Source of the DNA: Rhizomys pruinosus
Taxonomy: Eukaryota > Chordata > Mammalia > Rodentia > Spalacidae
NCBI GenBank assembly: GCA_009823505.1
Contig: VZQC01009592.1
Coordinates: 51,209 to 115,208 of the forward strand
Direction of reading: 5' to 3'
DNA: 64,000 nucleotides
A program made the translations under genes and the position numbers. Position 1 is the stretch's first letter; each line of letters opens with the position of its first letter. A model generated the notes under the pieces. That model saw only the letters and a program-made list of their open reading frames with translations. It searched no databases and was not told the origin of the DNA. Positions 33,831-47,600 of this stretch are shown here, one piece after another.

Positions 33831-34060
33831 GAACCTTCAGAACAAGAAGAAAGAGTGCTTGGCGTCCAATCACCTAATATAGTCAACAAAAATTGAAAAG
33901 CAGAACAAGTTCATACTCCATAAACAAGGAGAGGAAGGGGGAACAACAACAACAAACAAAAAAAATTAAATCTGTGAAGAGAAAGCACAACCATCGCTGA
34001 AGTTGTGATTCTAACCCATCCCTCAAAACGAGCCCATCAAGCCGGGGAGACGAGGACAAC

Positions 34061-35420
34061 ATGGAGGAAAGAAGGATGATTAAACCTCACCAAGCTCTAC
34101 CAAACCTGAGGAAGACAGCTACAATGGGAACCCTTTGGAGGCAGAACCAAGGAATAGATATTAGAGGAATATTGAGACCTATGCAGAGGAATTAAAGAGC
34201 ATACAAGAGGAATTCAGAGCAACTAAGAGAGAGAATGAAAAACTCAAAAAGGCACTAAAGGGATACAATGGACAAACAATAAAACTAAAGAAACAGAGCA
34301 TGGTCAAAATAAGAGAAAAAAAAAAAAAAAAAAAATAAAGAATATAGATAACTAAAGAGAGAAATGAAAACTCAAAACAGGACCTGGAAGGATACAATGA
34401 CAAACTTCAGAAAGAGATACGGACAGACGCAACAAACTCCAGAAAGAACTAAGGGTGAGAAAAAAACAAACTCCGATTGGAGAGAGAAACACTGAAAAGA
34501 AGCCAACCAAGCGAAGTAAGGCAGCACCCAAGAAGAGATTGAGAAGCACAAAATGAGCATTGGGCGACTCAAAAAGGAAAATGGAAAGTACTAAAAAAAA
34601 CACAGGATGAATGGAAAAAAAAAAAGGAAAGAAAACATAAATAAAAAAAGGAAAGAAAAACCTCAAGTGAATGGAGGAAGGCAGAACAAAGAATACGAGA
34701 TCTGGAAGATAACACACGAAGCAATTAAAAAGCTACAAATAAGCACTAGTTAAAAATTTAAATACACAACGTGGAACAACCAGGAAATATGGTGACAACT
34801 ATGAAAAGATCAACCTCCATATCATAGGAATAGAGGAATGAAGGAAGAATCTCAAGAGAATAGATATTGATCAGCATCTTCAACAGTCAAATAATAGATG
34901 AAACTTCCCCAAACTAAAAATATACAAACCCATACAATAACAAGAAGTCACATAGGAGCTCCCAAAATAGATCATGATCAAAAGAAACCCCCACGCCATT
35001 CATAGTGTAAAATGCGAGATGCCCAACAATAAAGTAACAAAAGATTTTGAGGGTTCTAACAAAAAGAAAAACAAGTTCACATACAAGGGAAACCCATCCA
35101 AATACAAATGACTTCTCCGGCTCCAAAACCATGAAGCCAAGAAGAACATGAGCAAAGCATTTCCCAGTGTTTAAGGTACAACGGACTATGTCCGACCCAG
35201 AATACTTGGACCGCACAAAGTGCGACTATACTTGAAGGAGGGAGAAACAATCCTTCAATAAACATAACAAGATATGGAATACATGTCTGGCAAAACCACT
35301 TCCATAAAATACTTGAGCATTCAAATGGGTCAGAAGAGAGAGCAAAAGCCCTCAAACACCTAGGATAAAGAAACACATAAAAAAATAACCATAGGGGCAA
35401 AATCAGAGGCTGAAGCCCAA
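34061..35420 (+). CDS. L1 ORF1 region (ORF1p, RNA-binding trimer), broken by indels
   Basis: A plausible start is the ATG at 34,061. Around 34,180-34,720 the translation is a Lys/Glu-rich coiled coil (ELKSIQEEFRATKRENEKL at about 34,190), as in the ORF1p trimerisation domain. The RNA-recognition and C-terminal domains should follow to about 35,400 but are scrambled by frameshifts. The family protein coats L1 RNA in cytoplasmic RNPs. End coordinate is approximate; sequence quality prevents a clean frame. Confidence 0.6.
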
Positions 35421-35439
35421 ATGGATAATAAAGATGAAG

Positions 35440-38400
35440 AAGCAACATCCATCTGTCAAGTATAATTTAAATATTAAGGGCTAAACTCCCCAATCAAAAG
35501 GCATAGACTGGAAATGATTAGGAAACAAAAACCCATCTATATGGTGTCTTACAAGAAACCCATCTCAATTTCAATGAATGCACCAACTTAAGGCGAAGGG
35601 ATGGAAAAAGGTTATACCAAGCCCAAATGGTACCAAAAAGAAGCAGGTTGTGGCTATTCTAATATCAGACCAAAAGACTTCAAAGCAAGAAAAATAAAAA
35701 GACAAAGGGGCCACTACATCTTTATTAAAGGACAATTGACGATGAAAGATTTCCACAATTTAATCGATATATGCAGCCAAACACACGGTTGCACCAAACT
35801 TATAAAGAACAAAATTCTTCAGATCTCAAGGCACAGATTAACCCCAGCACACTAATCTAGGGGACTTCAATACCCCACTAAGTCCCCTAGACAGGGTAAC
35901 AGGACAAAGGATAAACAGAGAGACATCCGAACTAAATGACACAAGTACACGAAATGGACCTCACAGAATCAATGAATACTTTCATCTCGCCCAAACACCA
36001 GAAATACACTTTCTACTCAGCCACCTCATGGAACATTCCCCAAAATGAGACCCATATACTGGGCACACAGGGAAAAACTCAACAAATATAAAAAGATTGA
36101 AATAATTTCATGCATTCCGATCAGACCCCACAATGCAATAAAAACTCAATTCAACACCAGAATAAACCTACAACCCCGAACTAACACATGGAGACTAAAC
36201 AACACTCTCTGAATAATGAGTGGGTCACAAGGATAGAAACTAAGAAGAAAAAAAAAACCTTCCTGGAACTGCAGACAATGACTAAACAACACAGCCAAAA
36301 TCTAGGGACACTTTAAAAGCATCCTAAGAGGGAAGTTTATAGGCTCTAAGTGCCTAGCAGTTAAAAGACACAAAAGAACACAAGTGAATGACTCTAACAT
36401 GCAGCTAAAATACTTGAGAAACAACAAAAAAGGAACCCTTAAAGGAAGCAGACAAGAAGAAGGATAACAACACAATGAGCAGAGAGTCAATGAATAGAAT
36501 CAAAGAAAAACGCATAACAAAAACATCAATGAAATCCAAAAGCTGTTTCTTTGCAGAATGATAAACAAGATAGACAGACCCTAGCCCAGTTAACCAAAAG
36601 CAAAGAGGGAACAACTCCAAATCAACAGAATCAGTGATGAAAGGGAAACATCAGAACAGCCACCAATGAAAACACAGACCAATCATACGGGGACTACTTC
36701 AAAAAACTTATACTCTACAAGTTTGAAACCTAAAAGAAATGGTATGAATATCTGAAATCCTTGGGAAACACCAAAGCTCAACCAAGAACGAGATTGGACA
36801 GCCGAAACAGACCAATAGTACAGGAAAAATCGAAGATTTATAAGTAGCCTCCAACCAAAAAAATGCCCAGGGCCCGATGGTTTCACTGGCAGAATGTTTT
36901 AAAAATATTCGAAAAGACTATACAACCACATACTACTTAAATTGTTCTTTTAGACAGGATACAAAACGGACGGGATTCTCCCAAATCCTTCTATGAGGCC
37001 ACATTACGCTACCTATACCAAAAAACCACGAAGAGACAACCAAAAGGAGAACTTAGACCCCCCATCTCCCTAATGAACACAGATGCCGAAATTCTAACAT
37101 GATTCTGCAAATCGCATTAAGACTCACATCAAGAAATCATCACACCATGAACACAGTTTGGATTCCTACCAGAGATGCAGGGATGGTTAACAGAAATACG
37201 AAAATCCAATTACATCTCAAACATATCATGGACTGAAGGAAAAAACCCACCATCATTTCACATTGTGCGGAGGAATGAGAAAACCTTTGCAATCCATCAT
37301 CCTTTCATGTTGTACAGTCATGGAGGGGAAGTATTGGCCTAGAGGATCATTCCTCATGTAATCAACGCATATACAGGAAACCCACAGGCAATATCATCGC
37401 TAAATGGGGAATGACAGAAATATTCCCTTTAAAGGTAGAACTCGCAAGGCTGCCCCCTGTCACACTACCCTCTCTTTCAATATAGTGGCGGAAAGCACTT
37501 GCAAGGGTCAATAAGGCCAGGAGAAAGGAACTTATTAAATAGTTTCTACTTGAAAAGAGCGGTAATCAAGCTATCCCTTCTTACGCTGATGATTGATTGT
37601 CTACCTAAGGTTGAAGTGCTAGAACTCGCCACCAGAAAACCCTAGCCTGAAATATGATATAAGAGCTTTGGAGTGAAGTGTAGGATACAAAATAATCTAG
37701 AAAAATCAGTAGCCTTTCTTTGACGACCAACAACAAGCAAGAAGAAGGACTACAGGAGACCTTCCACTCACGAATAGCCCAAAACAATTACAATACCTAG
37801 GAACAAACCTAAACAAAGAACACCAAGGATCTCTACACCCAAAAAATTTAAACCCCTGAAAAGAGGAAAATTGAGGAAGACATCAGAAGAGGGACAAACC
37901 TCCCATGCTCCATGGGAGGATAAATATAATATAGTCAAAAATGTCCACCTACCCAAACTATGTACAGATATTAATGCATATCCCAATCAAAATCCCCAAG
38001 AGTTTCTCAGCTCGGAGCTTGGAAAAAAAATCCATTTTATTTGGAAAAACCAAAAGACCCCGAATAGCCAAAGCAATTCCTGAAGTGACAAAGAGCAATA
38101 CGGGGGGATCGCTAACCAGAATCCAAACTATACTAAGGGTATCAGTCATAAAAAACAGCTTGGGTACTGGCACAAAAACAGGGACCATTGACCAATGAAT
38201 GAAAACTGAAGATCCAAACCTGAGCTCATAACAATTTCCAGCCACCTCATATTTGACAAGGGGGCCAAGTAATACACAATGGAGGAACGACAGCATCTTC
38301 AGCAAGTGTGTTTGGCAAAACTGATCACCAATGTTAGAAAGAGTGAAAGTAACCCCTACCCTCACCATTGTACAAGGTCAATCCAGAATGGACCAAAGGA

Positions 38401-39300
38401 CCTCAATGTTGAAACCACCAAACTCGGAGGTGATAGAATGCAGAAGCTGGCAGGCAGACTACAAGACATAGGTGTAGGAAAAGACTTCCTAAATCAGAAC
38501 AGCCTGCACAAGAATTAAAGATCGCCTAAATTGCACAAGGGCCATCATTAACTCAAAAGCTTTCTGTACATCAAAGGAAGCACATAAAGGAAGTGAGGAG
38601 AGGAACGCACAAGTGGGGGAGGAAACCTTCACACAGATACATCTGACAAAGCATTAATTCCAGAGTAATACAAGCTACTCAAAAAACAAAGGAAAGAGAA
38701 AACAATGAATCACTCAAAAAGATGGAGCAAAGATCTGATAGAGACTTCACAGAGAGGAGGATTAGAGATGGCTGAGAAACATCTTAAGAAGCTGTTCAAC
38801 CACTCTGATAATTAAGGGAAATGCAATATAAAACCACTTTGAGATATCACCTTACTCCAATAAGACCTGGTCTAGGATCAGGAACACGAATGTTACCAAA
38901 GGCTGGAGAAGGGTTGCGGGAAAGGGGAACACTCATCCATTGCTGGTGGGAATGTAAGTAACAGCTAGCCATATGGAAAACAAGTGGGAGAACCCTTTTA
39001 AAGACTCAAAATGAGCCTTCCATTTGTGACGCAGTCTTACCACTCCTTGGTATAAATACCCACAAGACACATTACTGCAAAGATACATGCACAGCTATGT
39101 TTATTGCAGCTCTGTTCCAATAGCAAAAAGCTGGGAAACCAGCCCAGATGATGCCCCTCAACTGACGAGTCGATACGAGAAAATGTGGTCCATGTATACA
39201 ATGGTAGTTCTATGCAGCAGTAAAGAGGACAAACATCATGAACTTTACAGTAAATGGAGGGATCTGGAAGACATTATTGTTAAGGTGAAGTAACAACACA
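35440..39300 (+). CDS. L1 ORF2 region (endonuclease and reverse transcriptase), broken by indels
   Basis: Pieces in order: LNIKGLNSPIKRHRL-like start (35,465), KQETHL-type region (35,555), ISD.KDFKARKIKRQRGHY (35,665), FTDEFYQ.F-type region (36,870), SRTQQ-like RT region (37,440), ADD region (37,585), the late domain with EVTKSN (38,070), and the tail VPIAKSWETS and MYTMVVLCSSKED (39,100-39,230). The protein nicks DNA at TTTT/AA-like sites and primes reverse transcription. Most frameshifts look like read errors. Boundaries approximate. Confidence 0.7.
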
Positions 39301-41600
39301 GTCCATAGAAAAACAAAGACCAATGGTGTGGCCTCTATGTGCGATGCTAGTACCACACTAACCCAGAATATAATATTTCTCATGGAGAGGGCAGCATAGT
39401 AAAAGACAACAACAGAAGATTGCATCAGAAAATGGCTGAAATGGTGACTTGGGAAGGGGGGATGGGTGGGAAGAGGGACAAGATGTATATCAATCAAGGC
39501 ATATTTAATTTGATGGAGTTCAGCAAGTACTCGAGTTTTTCACCTAACACTGTCTACAGGATACATGGTGTTTTAGGATTCTTATAAAACTAATAGGTGG
39601 ATATTAAACAACATTTTGGTTACAGACTCTCGATAAAAAGGTAATGCATCTGAGTTAATGTAGATACAATTTGCTGTTGTCCACATTTGTTTTACACACA
39701 AATACTCTAGAGCAATAACTTTGGGATTGGCCATACAAAGGTTTCTATATTATCTCTTGTTGTACCAGTATCAATCACCTTGTAGCGCATGCTCTTTAAG
39801 AATGATTTAACAGCAAAATTAGTTTGCTTCCCCAAATTTAATCATATAATAGTCACCAAAACAAACATGGTGATTTGATGAATCTGTGTCTTCTGATTCC
39901 ACCCTAATAGGAGTATAATACATGAACTGTCATTTGGAGACTCTGGGTTAAAAAAAAAAAAAGGGCGGGGGGGGTACAGGAAGACATAAAAACCTCTAGC
40001 TCAAAAAACCTTGGCATAATCAATATATTAAAACTAATATGGGGAAAAGATTTGTTTGTATTCCAAACAGGACAAAATGTCACCACTTAACGGCTGAGAA
40101 AACAAAGATACAAGCTTTGCATTGAGTAGGATAGGAATGTACCAAAAAGTGCCAACTGAAGGTTGACCCGTCTGAACAACCTGAAAGGAGAAAAGCCCTC
40201 AGGTTGCCATACAGACATCGACCCTTCTGTGGATCCTACATAATAAGGATAAATATGAGATGATTTGTGTCATTTCCAACTGTAAATTGTGAGCCAACTA
40301 TTCATAGAGGTATCTCTTTAAAAACCTGTAAAAATGCCTTCTTGAATTGACTAATTAGACATTAAGGAAACGTGATGAAAAGGTTTATTCCGTTCAGAAC
40401 CAAAATATAATACTAAAGTCCTGGGCTATGCACTTAGGCAAGTATATTAAGCAGGAGACTCTGACCTCAGCAATGAAGATTGTTCTAACAAGGGGATTTG
40501 GCCAGGGTATCCAAGCCCCAAAAAGGTAAGGACTCTTGCCCCAAGTTGGGATACCTGCAGGAGGAGAGCCTAAGACCCTGCTGCCGAAGACCTGACGTTA
40601 ACATCGGAGGGAGTATATTGAGACCGCCACATGCAAGGGTACAGATGGCCCTCTGGAATGCCCGAGAGAGTGGTTCCCAAGGCCACTACAAACAATAAAG
40701 CAAAATACGGGTCCTCCCTGAGTCAAGCAAGACTCCACCATCAGCACCAGCTACACTTCAACCTCCTGGAAATACTGTGCAGCGATGGCAGCCATTGCTG
40801 TCCTGTATATCCCAAATCTTATTGGCTGTTGTGCTCTCTCCTTGGAGCATACCCATGGCTGATGCCACAAGCCTACATCCTCTACAGGTTAGGAGATGTT
40901 CGTAAGCCACATAAGACCCTGCTTATATTTATCAGGGGGTAAAAATGTTTATTCATTTGAAATTAACACTATCATCAAAACAATTGTCTATGCCAAAAGT
41001 AACCTGACCACTAACTATTAGTGCTGCTTAAATACCTATATTCTAATTGCTTGTGCTTCATTAGTGGATCGAAAGGTTTTTTTCCTGAACAAAGTCAGCT
41101 CCATGACAAGGAAACAGCCAGAATGACCAGAATCCAAGTCGACAGACTCCAGAGAGACGAGGACAGTTTTACTTATCATTGCCACCTGTGCCCCGTTTTA
41201 ACTAAGCCTAGGAAACAATCGGCGGAAGGGGGCATGTGTAGAAGAATGTAAAGGCATGCGATGGTGGAACGGTTGAAAACTACAGCTATTGTATCTGGAC
41301 GACTTCTTTGATCAACTTGACTGACCAAACAACCTGTCAACCTCCACGACATGGTGGGACTGTGGGGGTGGCACAACAGTCTGTAGATGGTTTTGCACGA
41401 AGGATGCTTATACTCATGGATTATCACTATATGCTAAAAAATGAAAAAAGAAAAAAAACCTGAAGATGCAAGGACAGTTATGGCCGAATGAGCATGATCT
41501 GGGATGATGGGTGGGGGTGGGGGGGAAGGGAAGGGAAAATGCTGATCAGGATTGGAAATGATGTATAAAATTCAATGCACAACCCATCAATAAAATTTTA
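39301..41600 (+). other. L1 3' UTR of the full-length element
   Basis: Contains the usual A-run/G-run (39,948-39,975, GGGCGGGGGGGG). Parts recur as separate insertions at 1-385 (reverse) and 23,633-25,095. It ends with AATAAAATTTT and the A-rich tail. About 2.3 kb, long compared with the roughly 0.5-0.7 kb 3' UTRs of many rodent L1 families as I know them. Confidence 0.75.
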
Positions 41601-41677
41601 AAAAAAAAATAAGAAGGAAAATAAAATAAAAAAAAATAAGAAAAAAAAAAAAAAAAAGAAAAAAATATTAGTAGAAA

Positions 41678-44600
41678 AGCTCCCAAGCTACTCGCCCAGG
41701 TGGCTTCTGGGTATCCTGCCCAAAGGCGCAGCCGCCCTGGCCGCCGGACTCTCCGGACCCTCTGGCCCAGCGCCCGGGTCCCGCCCTCAAGGCCCCAGCT
41801 CCCAAGCTACTCGCCCAGGTGGCTTCTGGGTATCCTGCCCAAAGGCGCAGCCGCCCTGGCCGCCGGACTCTCCGGACCCTCTGGCCCAGCGCCCGGGTCC
41901 CGCCCTCAAGGCCCCAGCTCCCAAGCTACTCGCCCAGGTGGCTTCTGGGTATCCTGCCCAAAGGCGCAGCCGCCCTGGCCGCCGGACTCTCCGGACCCTC
42001 TGGCCCAGCGCCCGGGTCCCGCCCTCAAGGCCCCAGCTCCCAAGCTACTCGCCCAGGTGGCTTCTGGGTATCCTGCCCAAAGGCGCAGCCGCCCTGGCCG
42101 CCGGACTCTCCGGACCCTCTGGCCCAGCGCCCGGGTCCCGCCCTCAAGGCCCCAGCTCCCAAGCTACTCGCCCAGGTGGCTTCTGGGTATCCTGCCCAAA
42201 GGCGCAGCCGCCCTGGCCGCCGGACTCTCCGGACCCTCTGGCCCAGCGCCCGGGTCCCGCCCTCAAGGCCCCAGCTCCCAAGCTACTCGCCCAGGTGGCT
42301 TCTGGGTATCCTGCCCAAAGGCGCAGCCGCCCTGGCCGCCGGACTCTCCGGACCCTCTGGCCCAGCGCCCGGGTCCCGCCCTCAAGGCCCCAGCTCCCAA
42401 GCTACTCGCCCAGGTGGCTTCTGGGTATCCTGCCCAAAGGCGCAGCCGCCCTGGCCGCCGGACTCTCCGGACCCTCTGGCCCAGCGCCCGGGTCCCGCCC
42501 TCAAGGCCCCAGCTCCCAAGCTACTCGCCCAGGTGGCTTCTGGGTATCCTGCCCAAAGGCGCAGCCGCCCTGGCCGCCGGACTCTCCGGACCCTCTGGCC
42601 CAGCGCCCGGGTCCCGCCCTCAAGGCCCCAGCTCCCAAGCTACTCGCCCAGGTGGCTTCTGGGTATCCTGCCCAAAGGCGCAGCCGCCCTGGCCGCCGGA
42701 CTCTCCGGACCCTCTGGCCCAGCGCCCGGGTCCCGCCCTCAAGGCCCCAGCTCCCAAGCTACTCGCCCAGGTGGCTTCTGGGTATCCTGCCCAAAGGCGC
42801 AGCCGCCCTGGCCGCCGGACTCTCCGGACCCTCTGGCCCAGCGCCCGGGTCCCGCCCTCAAGGCCCCAGCTCCCAAGCTACTCGCCCAGGTGGCTTCTGG
42901 GTATCCTGCCCAAAGGCGCAGCCGCCCTGGCCGCCGGACTCTCCGGACCCTCTGGCCCAGCGCCCGGGTCCCGCCCTCAAGGCCCCAGCTCCCAAGCTAC
43001 TCGCCCAGGTGGCTTCTGGGTATCCTGCCCAAAGGCGCAGCCGCCCTGGCCGCCGGACTCTCCGGACCCTCTGGCCCAGCGCCCGGGTCCCGCCCTCAAG
43101 GCCCCAGCTCCCAAGCTACTCGCCCAGGTGGCTTCTGGGTATCCTGCCCAAAGGCGCAGCCGCCCTGGCCGCCGGACTCTCCGGACCCTCTGGCCCAGCG
43201 CCCGGGTCCCGCCCTCAAGGCCCCAGCTCCCAAGCTACTCGCCCAGGTGGCTTCTGGGTATCCTGCCCAAAGGCGCAGCCGCCCTGGCCGCCGGACTCTC
43301 CGGACCCTCTGGCCCAGCGCCCGGGTCCCGCCCTCAAGGCCCCAGCTCCCAAGCTACTCGCCCAGGTGGCTTCTGGGTATCCTGCCCAAAGGCGCAGCCG
43401 CCCTGGCCGCCGGACTCTCCGGACCCTCTGGCCCAGCGCCCGGGTCCCGCCCTCAAGGCCCCAGCTCCCAAGCTACTCGCCCAGGTGGCTTCTGGGTATC
43501 CTGCCCAAAGGCGCAGCCGCCCTGGCCGCCGGACTCTCCGGACCCTCTGGCCCAGCGCCCGGGTCCCGCCCTCAAGGCCCCAGCTCCCAAGCTACTCGCC
43601 CAGGTGGCTTCTGGGTATCCTGCCCAAAGGCGCAGCCGCCCTGGCCGCCGGACTCTCCGGACCCTCTGGCCCAGCGCCCGGGTCCCGCCCTCAAGGCCCC
43701 AGCTCCCAAGCTACTCGCCCAGGTGGCTTCTGGGTATCCTGCCCAAAGGCGCAGCCGCCCTGGCCGCCGGACTCTCCGGACCCTCTGGCCCAGCGCCCGG
43801 GTCCCGCCCTCAAGGCCCCAGCTCCCAAGCTACTCGCCCAGGTGGCTTCTGGGTATCCTGCCCAAAGGCGCAGCCGCCCTGGCCGCCGGACTCTCCGGAC
43901 CCTCTGGCCCAGCGCCCGGGTCCCGCCCTCAAGGCCCCAGCTCCCAAGCTACTCGCCCAGGTGGCTTCTGGGTATCCTGCCCAAAGGCGCAGCCGCCCTG
44001 GCCGCCGGACTCTCCGGACCCTCTGGCCCAGCGCCCGGGTCCCGCCCTCAAGGCCCCAGCTCCCAAGCTACTCGCCCAGGTGGCTTCTGGGTATCCTGCC
44101 CAAAGGCGCAGCCGCCCTGGCCGCCGGACTCTCCGGACCCTCTGGCCCAGCGCCCGGGTCCCGCCCTCAAGGCCCCAGCTCCCAAGCTACTCGCCCAGGT
44201 GGCTTCTGGGTATCCTGCCCAAAGGCGCAGCCGCCCTGGCCGCCGGACTCTCCGGACCCTCTGGCCCAGCGCCCGGGTCCCGCCCTCAAGGCCCCAGCTC
44301 CCAAGCTACTCGCCCAGGTGGCTTCTGGGTATCCTGCCCAAAGGCGCAGCCGCCCTGGCCGCCGGACTCTCCGGACCCTCTGGCCCAGCGCCCGGGTCCC
44401 GCCCTCAAGGCCCCAGCTCCCAAGCTACTCGCCCAGGTGGCTTCTGGGTATCCTGCCCAAAGGCGCAGCCGCCCTGGCCGCCGGACTCTCCGGACCCTCT
44501 GGCCCAGCGCCCGGGTCCCGCCCTCAAGGCCCCAGCTCCCAAGCTACTCGCCCAGGTGGCTTCTGGGTATCCTGCCCAAAGGCGCAGCCGCCCTGGCCGC

Positions 44601-47600
44601 CGGACTCTCCGGACCCTCTGGCCCAGCGCCCGGGTCCCGCCCTCAAGGCCCCAGCTCCCAAGCTACTCGCCCAGGTGGCTTCTGGGTATCCTGCCCAAAG
44701 GCGCAGCCGCCCTGGCCGCCGGACTCTCCGGACCCTCTGGCCCAGCGCCCGGGTCCCGCCCTCAAGGCCCCAGCTCCCAAGCTACTCGCCCAGGTGGCTT
44801 CTGGGTATCCTGCCCAAAGGCGCAGCCGCCCTGGCCGCCGGACTCTCCGGACCCTCTGGCCCAGCGCCCGGGTCCCGCCCTCAAGGCCCCAGCTCCCAAG
44901 CTACTCGCCCAGGTGGCTTCTGGGTATCCTGCCCAAAGGCGCAGCCGCCCTGGCCGCCGGACTCTCCGGACCCTCTGGCCCAGCGCCCGGGTCCCGCCCT
45001 CAAGGCCCCAGCTCCCAAGCTACTCGCCCAGGTGGCTTCTGGGTATCCTGCCCAAAGGCGCAGCCGCCCTGGCCGCCGGACTCTCCGGACCCTCTGGCCC
45101 AGCGCCCGGGTCCCGCCCTCAAGGCCCCAGCTCCCAAGCTACTCGCCCAGGTGGCTTCTGGGTATCCTGCCCAAAGGCGCAGCCGCCCTGGCCGCCGGAC
45201 TCTCCGGACCCTCTGGCCCAGCGCCCGGGTCCCGCCCTCAAGGCCCCAGCTCCCAAGCTACTCGCCCAGGTGGCTTCTGGGTATCCTGCCCAAAGGCGCA
45301 GCCGCCCTGGCCGCCGGACTCTCCGGACCCTCTGGCCCAGCGCCCGGGTCCCGCCCTCAAGGCCCCAGCTCCCAAGCTACTCGCCCAGGTGGCTTCTGGG
45401 TATCCTGCCCAAAGGCGCAGCCGCCCTGGCCGCCGGACTCTCCGGACCCTCTGGCCCAGCGCCCGGGTCCCGCCCTCAAGGCCCCAGCTCCCAAGCTACT
45501 CGCCCAGGTGGCTTCTGGGTATCCTGCCCAAAGGCGCAGCCGCCCTGGCCGCCGGACTCTCCGGACCCTCTGGCCCAGCGCCCGGGTCCCGCCCTCAAGG
45601 CCCCAGCTCCCAAGCTACTCGCCCAGGTGGCTTCTGGGTATCCTGCCCAAAGGCGCAGCCGCCCTGGCCGCCGGACTCTCCGGACCCTCTGGCCCAGCGC
45701 CCGGGTCCCGCCCTCAAGGCCCCAGCTCCCAAGCTACTCGCCCAGGTGGCTTCTGGGTATCCTGCCCAAAGGCGCAGCCGCCCTGGCCGCCGGACTCTCC
45801 GGACCCTCTGGCCCAGCGCCCGGGTCCCGCCCTCAAGGCCCCAGCTCCCAAGCTACTCGCCCAGGTGGCTTCTGGGTATCCTGCCCAAAGGCGCAGCCGC
45901 CCTGGCCGCCGGACTCTCCGGACCCTCTGGCCCAGCGCCCGGGTCCCGCCCTCAAGGCCCCAGCTCCCAAGCTACTCGCCCAGGTGGCTTCTGGGTATCC
46001 TGCCCAAAGGCGCAGCCGCCCTGGCCGCCGGACTCTCCGGACCCTCTGGCCCAGCGCCCGGGTCCCGCCCTCAAGGCCCCAGCTCCCAAGCTACTCGCCC
46101 AGGTGGCTTCTGGGTATCCTGCCCAAAGGCGCAGCCGCCCTGGCCGCCGGACTCTCCGGACCCTCTGGCCCAGCGCCCGGGTCCCGCCCTCAAGGCCCCA
46201 GCTCCCAAGCTACTCGCCCAGGTGGCTTCTGGGTATCCTGCCCAAAGGCGCAGCCGCCCTGGCCGCCGGACTCTCCGGACCCTCTGGCCCAGCGCCCGGG
46301 TCCCGCCCTCAAGGCCCCAGCTCCCAAGCTACTCGCCCAGGTGGCTTCTGGGTATCCTGCCCAAAGGCGCAGCCGCCCTGGCCGCCGGACTCTCCGGACC
46401 CTCTGGCCCAGCGCCCGGGTCCCGCCCTCAAGGCCCCAGCTCCCAAGCTACTCGCCCAGGTGGCTTCTGGGTATCCTGCCCAAAGGCGCAGCCGCCCTGG
46501 CCGCCGGACTCTCCGGACCCTCTGGCCCAGCGCCCGGGTCCCGCCCTCAAGGCCCCAGCTCCCAAGCTACTCGCCCAGGTGGCTTCTGGGTATCCTGCCC
46601 AAAGGCGCAGCCGCCCTGGCCGCCGGACTCTCCGGACCCTCTGGCCCAGCGCCCGGGTCCCGCCCTCAAGGCCCCAGCTCCCAAGCTACTCGCCCAGGTG
46701 GCTTCTGGGTATCCTGCCCAAAGGCGCAGCCGCCCTGGCCGCCGGACTCTCCGGACCCTCTGGCCCAGCGCCCGGGTCCCGCCCTCAAGGCCCCAGCTCC
46801 CAAGCTACTCGCCCAGGTGGCTTCTGGGTATCCTGCCCAAAGGCGCAGCCGCCCTGGCCGCCGGACTCTCCGGACCCTCTGGCCCAGCGCCCGGGTCCCG
46901 CCCTCAAGGCCCCAGCTCCCAAGCTACTCGCCCAGGTGGCTTCTGGGTATCCTGCCCAAAGGCGCAGCCGCCCTGGCCGCCGGACTCTCCGGACCCTCTG
47001 GCCCAGCGCCCGGGTCCCGCCCTCAAGGCCCCAGCTCCCAAGCTACTCGCCCAGGTGGCTTCTGGGTATCCTGCCCAAAGGCGCAGCCGCCCTGGCCGCC
47101 GGACTCTCCGGACCCTCTGGCCCAGCGCCCGGGTCCCGCCCTCAAGGCCCCAGCTCCCAAGCTACTCGCCCAGGTGGCTTCTGGGTATCCTGCCCAAAGG
47201 CGCAGCCGCCCTGGCCGCCGGACTCTCCGGACCCTCTGGCCCAGCGCCCGGGTCCCGCCCTCAAGGCCCCAGCTCCCAAGCTACTCGCCCAGGTGGCTTC
47301 TGGGTATCCTGCCCAAAGGCGCAGCCGCCCTGGCCGCCGGACTCTCCGGACCCTCTGGCCCAGCGCCCGGGTCCCGCCCTCAAGGCCCCAGCTCCCAAGC
47401 TACTCGCCCAGGTGGCTTCTGGGTATCCTGCCCAAAGGCGCAGCCGCCCTGGCCGCCGGACTCTCCGGACCCTCTGGCCCAGCGCCCGGGTCCCGCCCTC
47501 AAGGCCCCAGCTCCCAAGCTACTCGCCCAGGTGGCTTCTGGGTATCCTGCCCAAAGGCGCAGCCGCCCTGGCCGCCGGACTCTCCGGACCCTCTGGCCCA

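Larger units (their letters stand above)
33600..41670 (+). mobile_element. Full-length L1 in error-rich sequence (body of the young L1, placed in wrong orientation)
   Basis: In order: one complete and one partial 119-bp monomer (33,607-33,830), ORF1 region, ORF2 region, about 2.3 kb of 3' UTR and an A-rich tail (41,590-41,665). The first monomer shares the diagnostic variant GGTGGACAGG with the outermost monomer of the array at 49,590-49,600, so both come from one locus. Frames are broken by single-base indels of the same kind as in 30,637-33,592, so coding status cannot be judged. This is the only L1 here with all parts. Confidence 0.85.

Noticed and set aside
34352..37986. Many Phe/Leu/Ser-rich minus-strand frames
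   Set aside because: They are the antisense of the A-rich L1 ORF1 and ORF2 regions.
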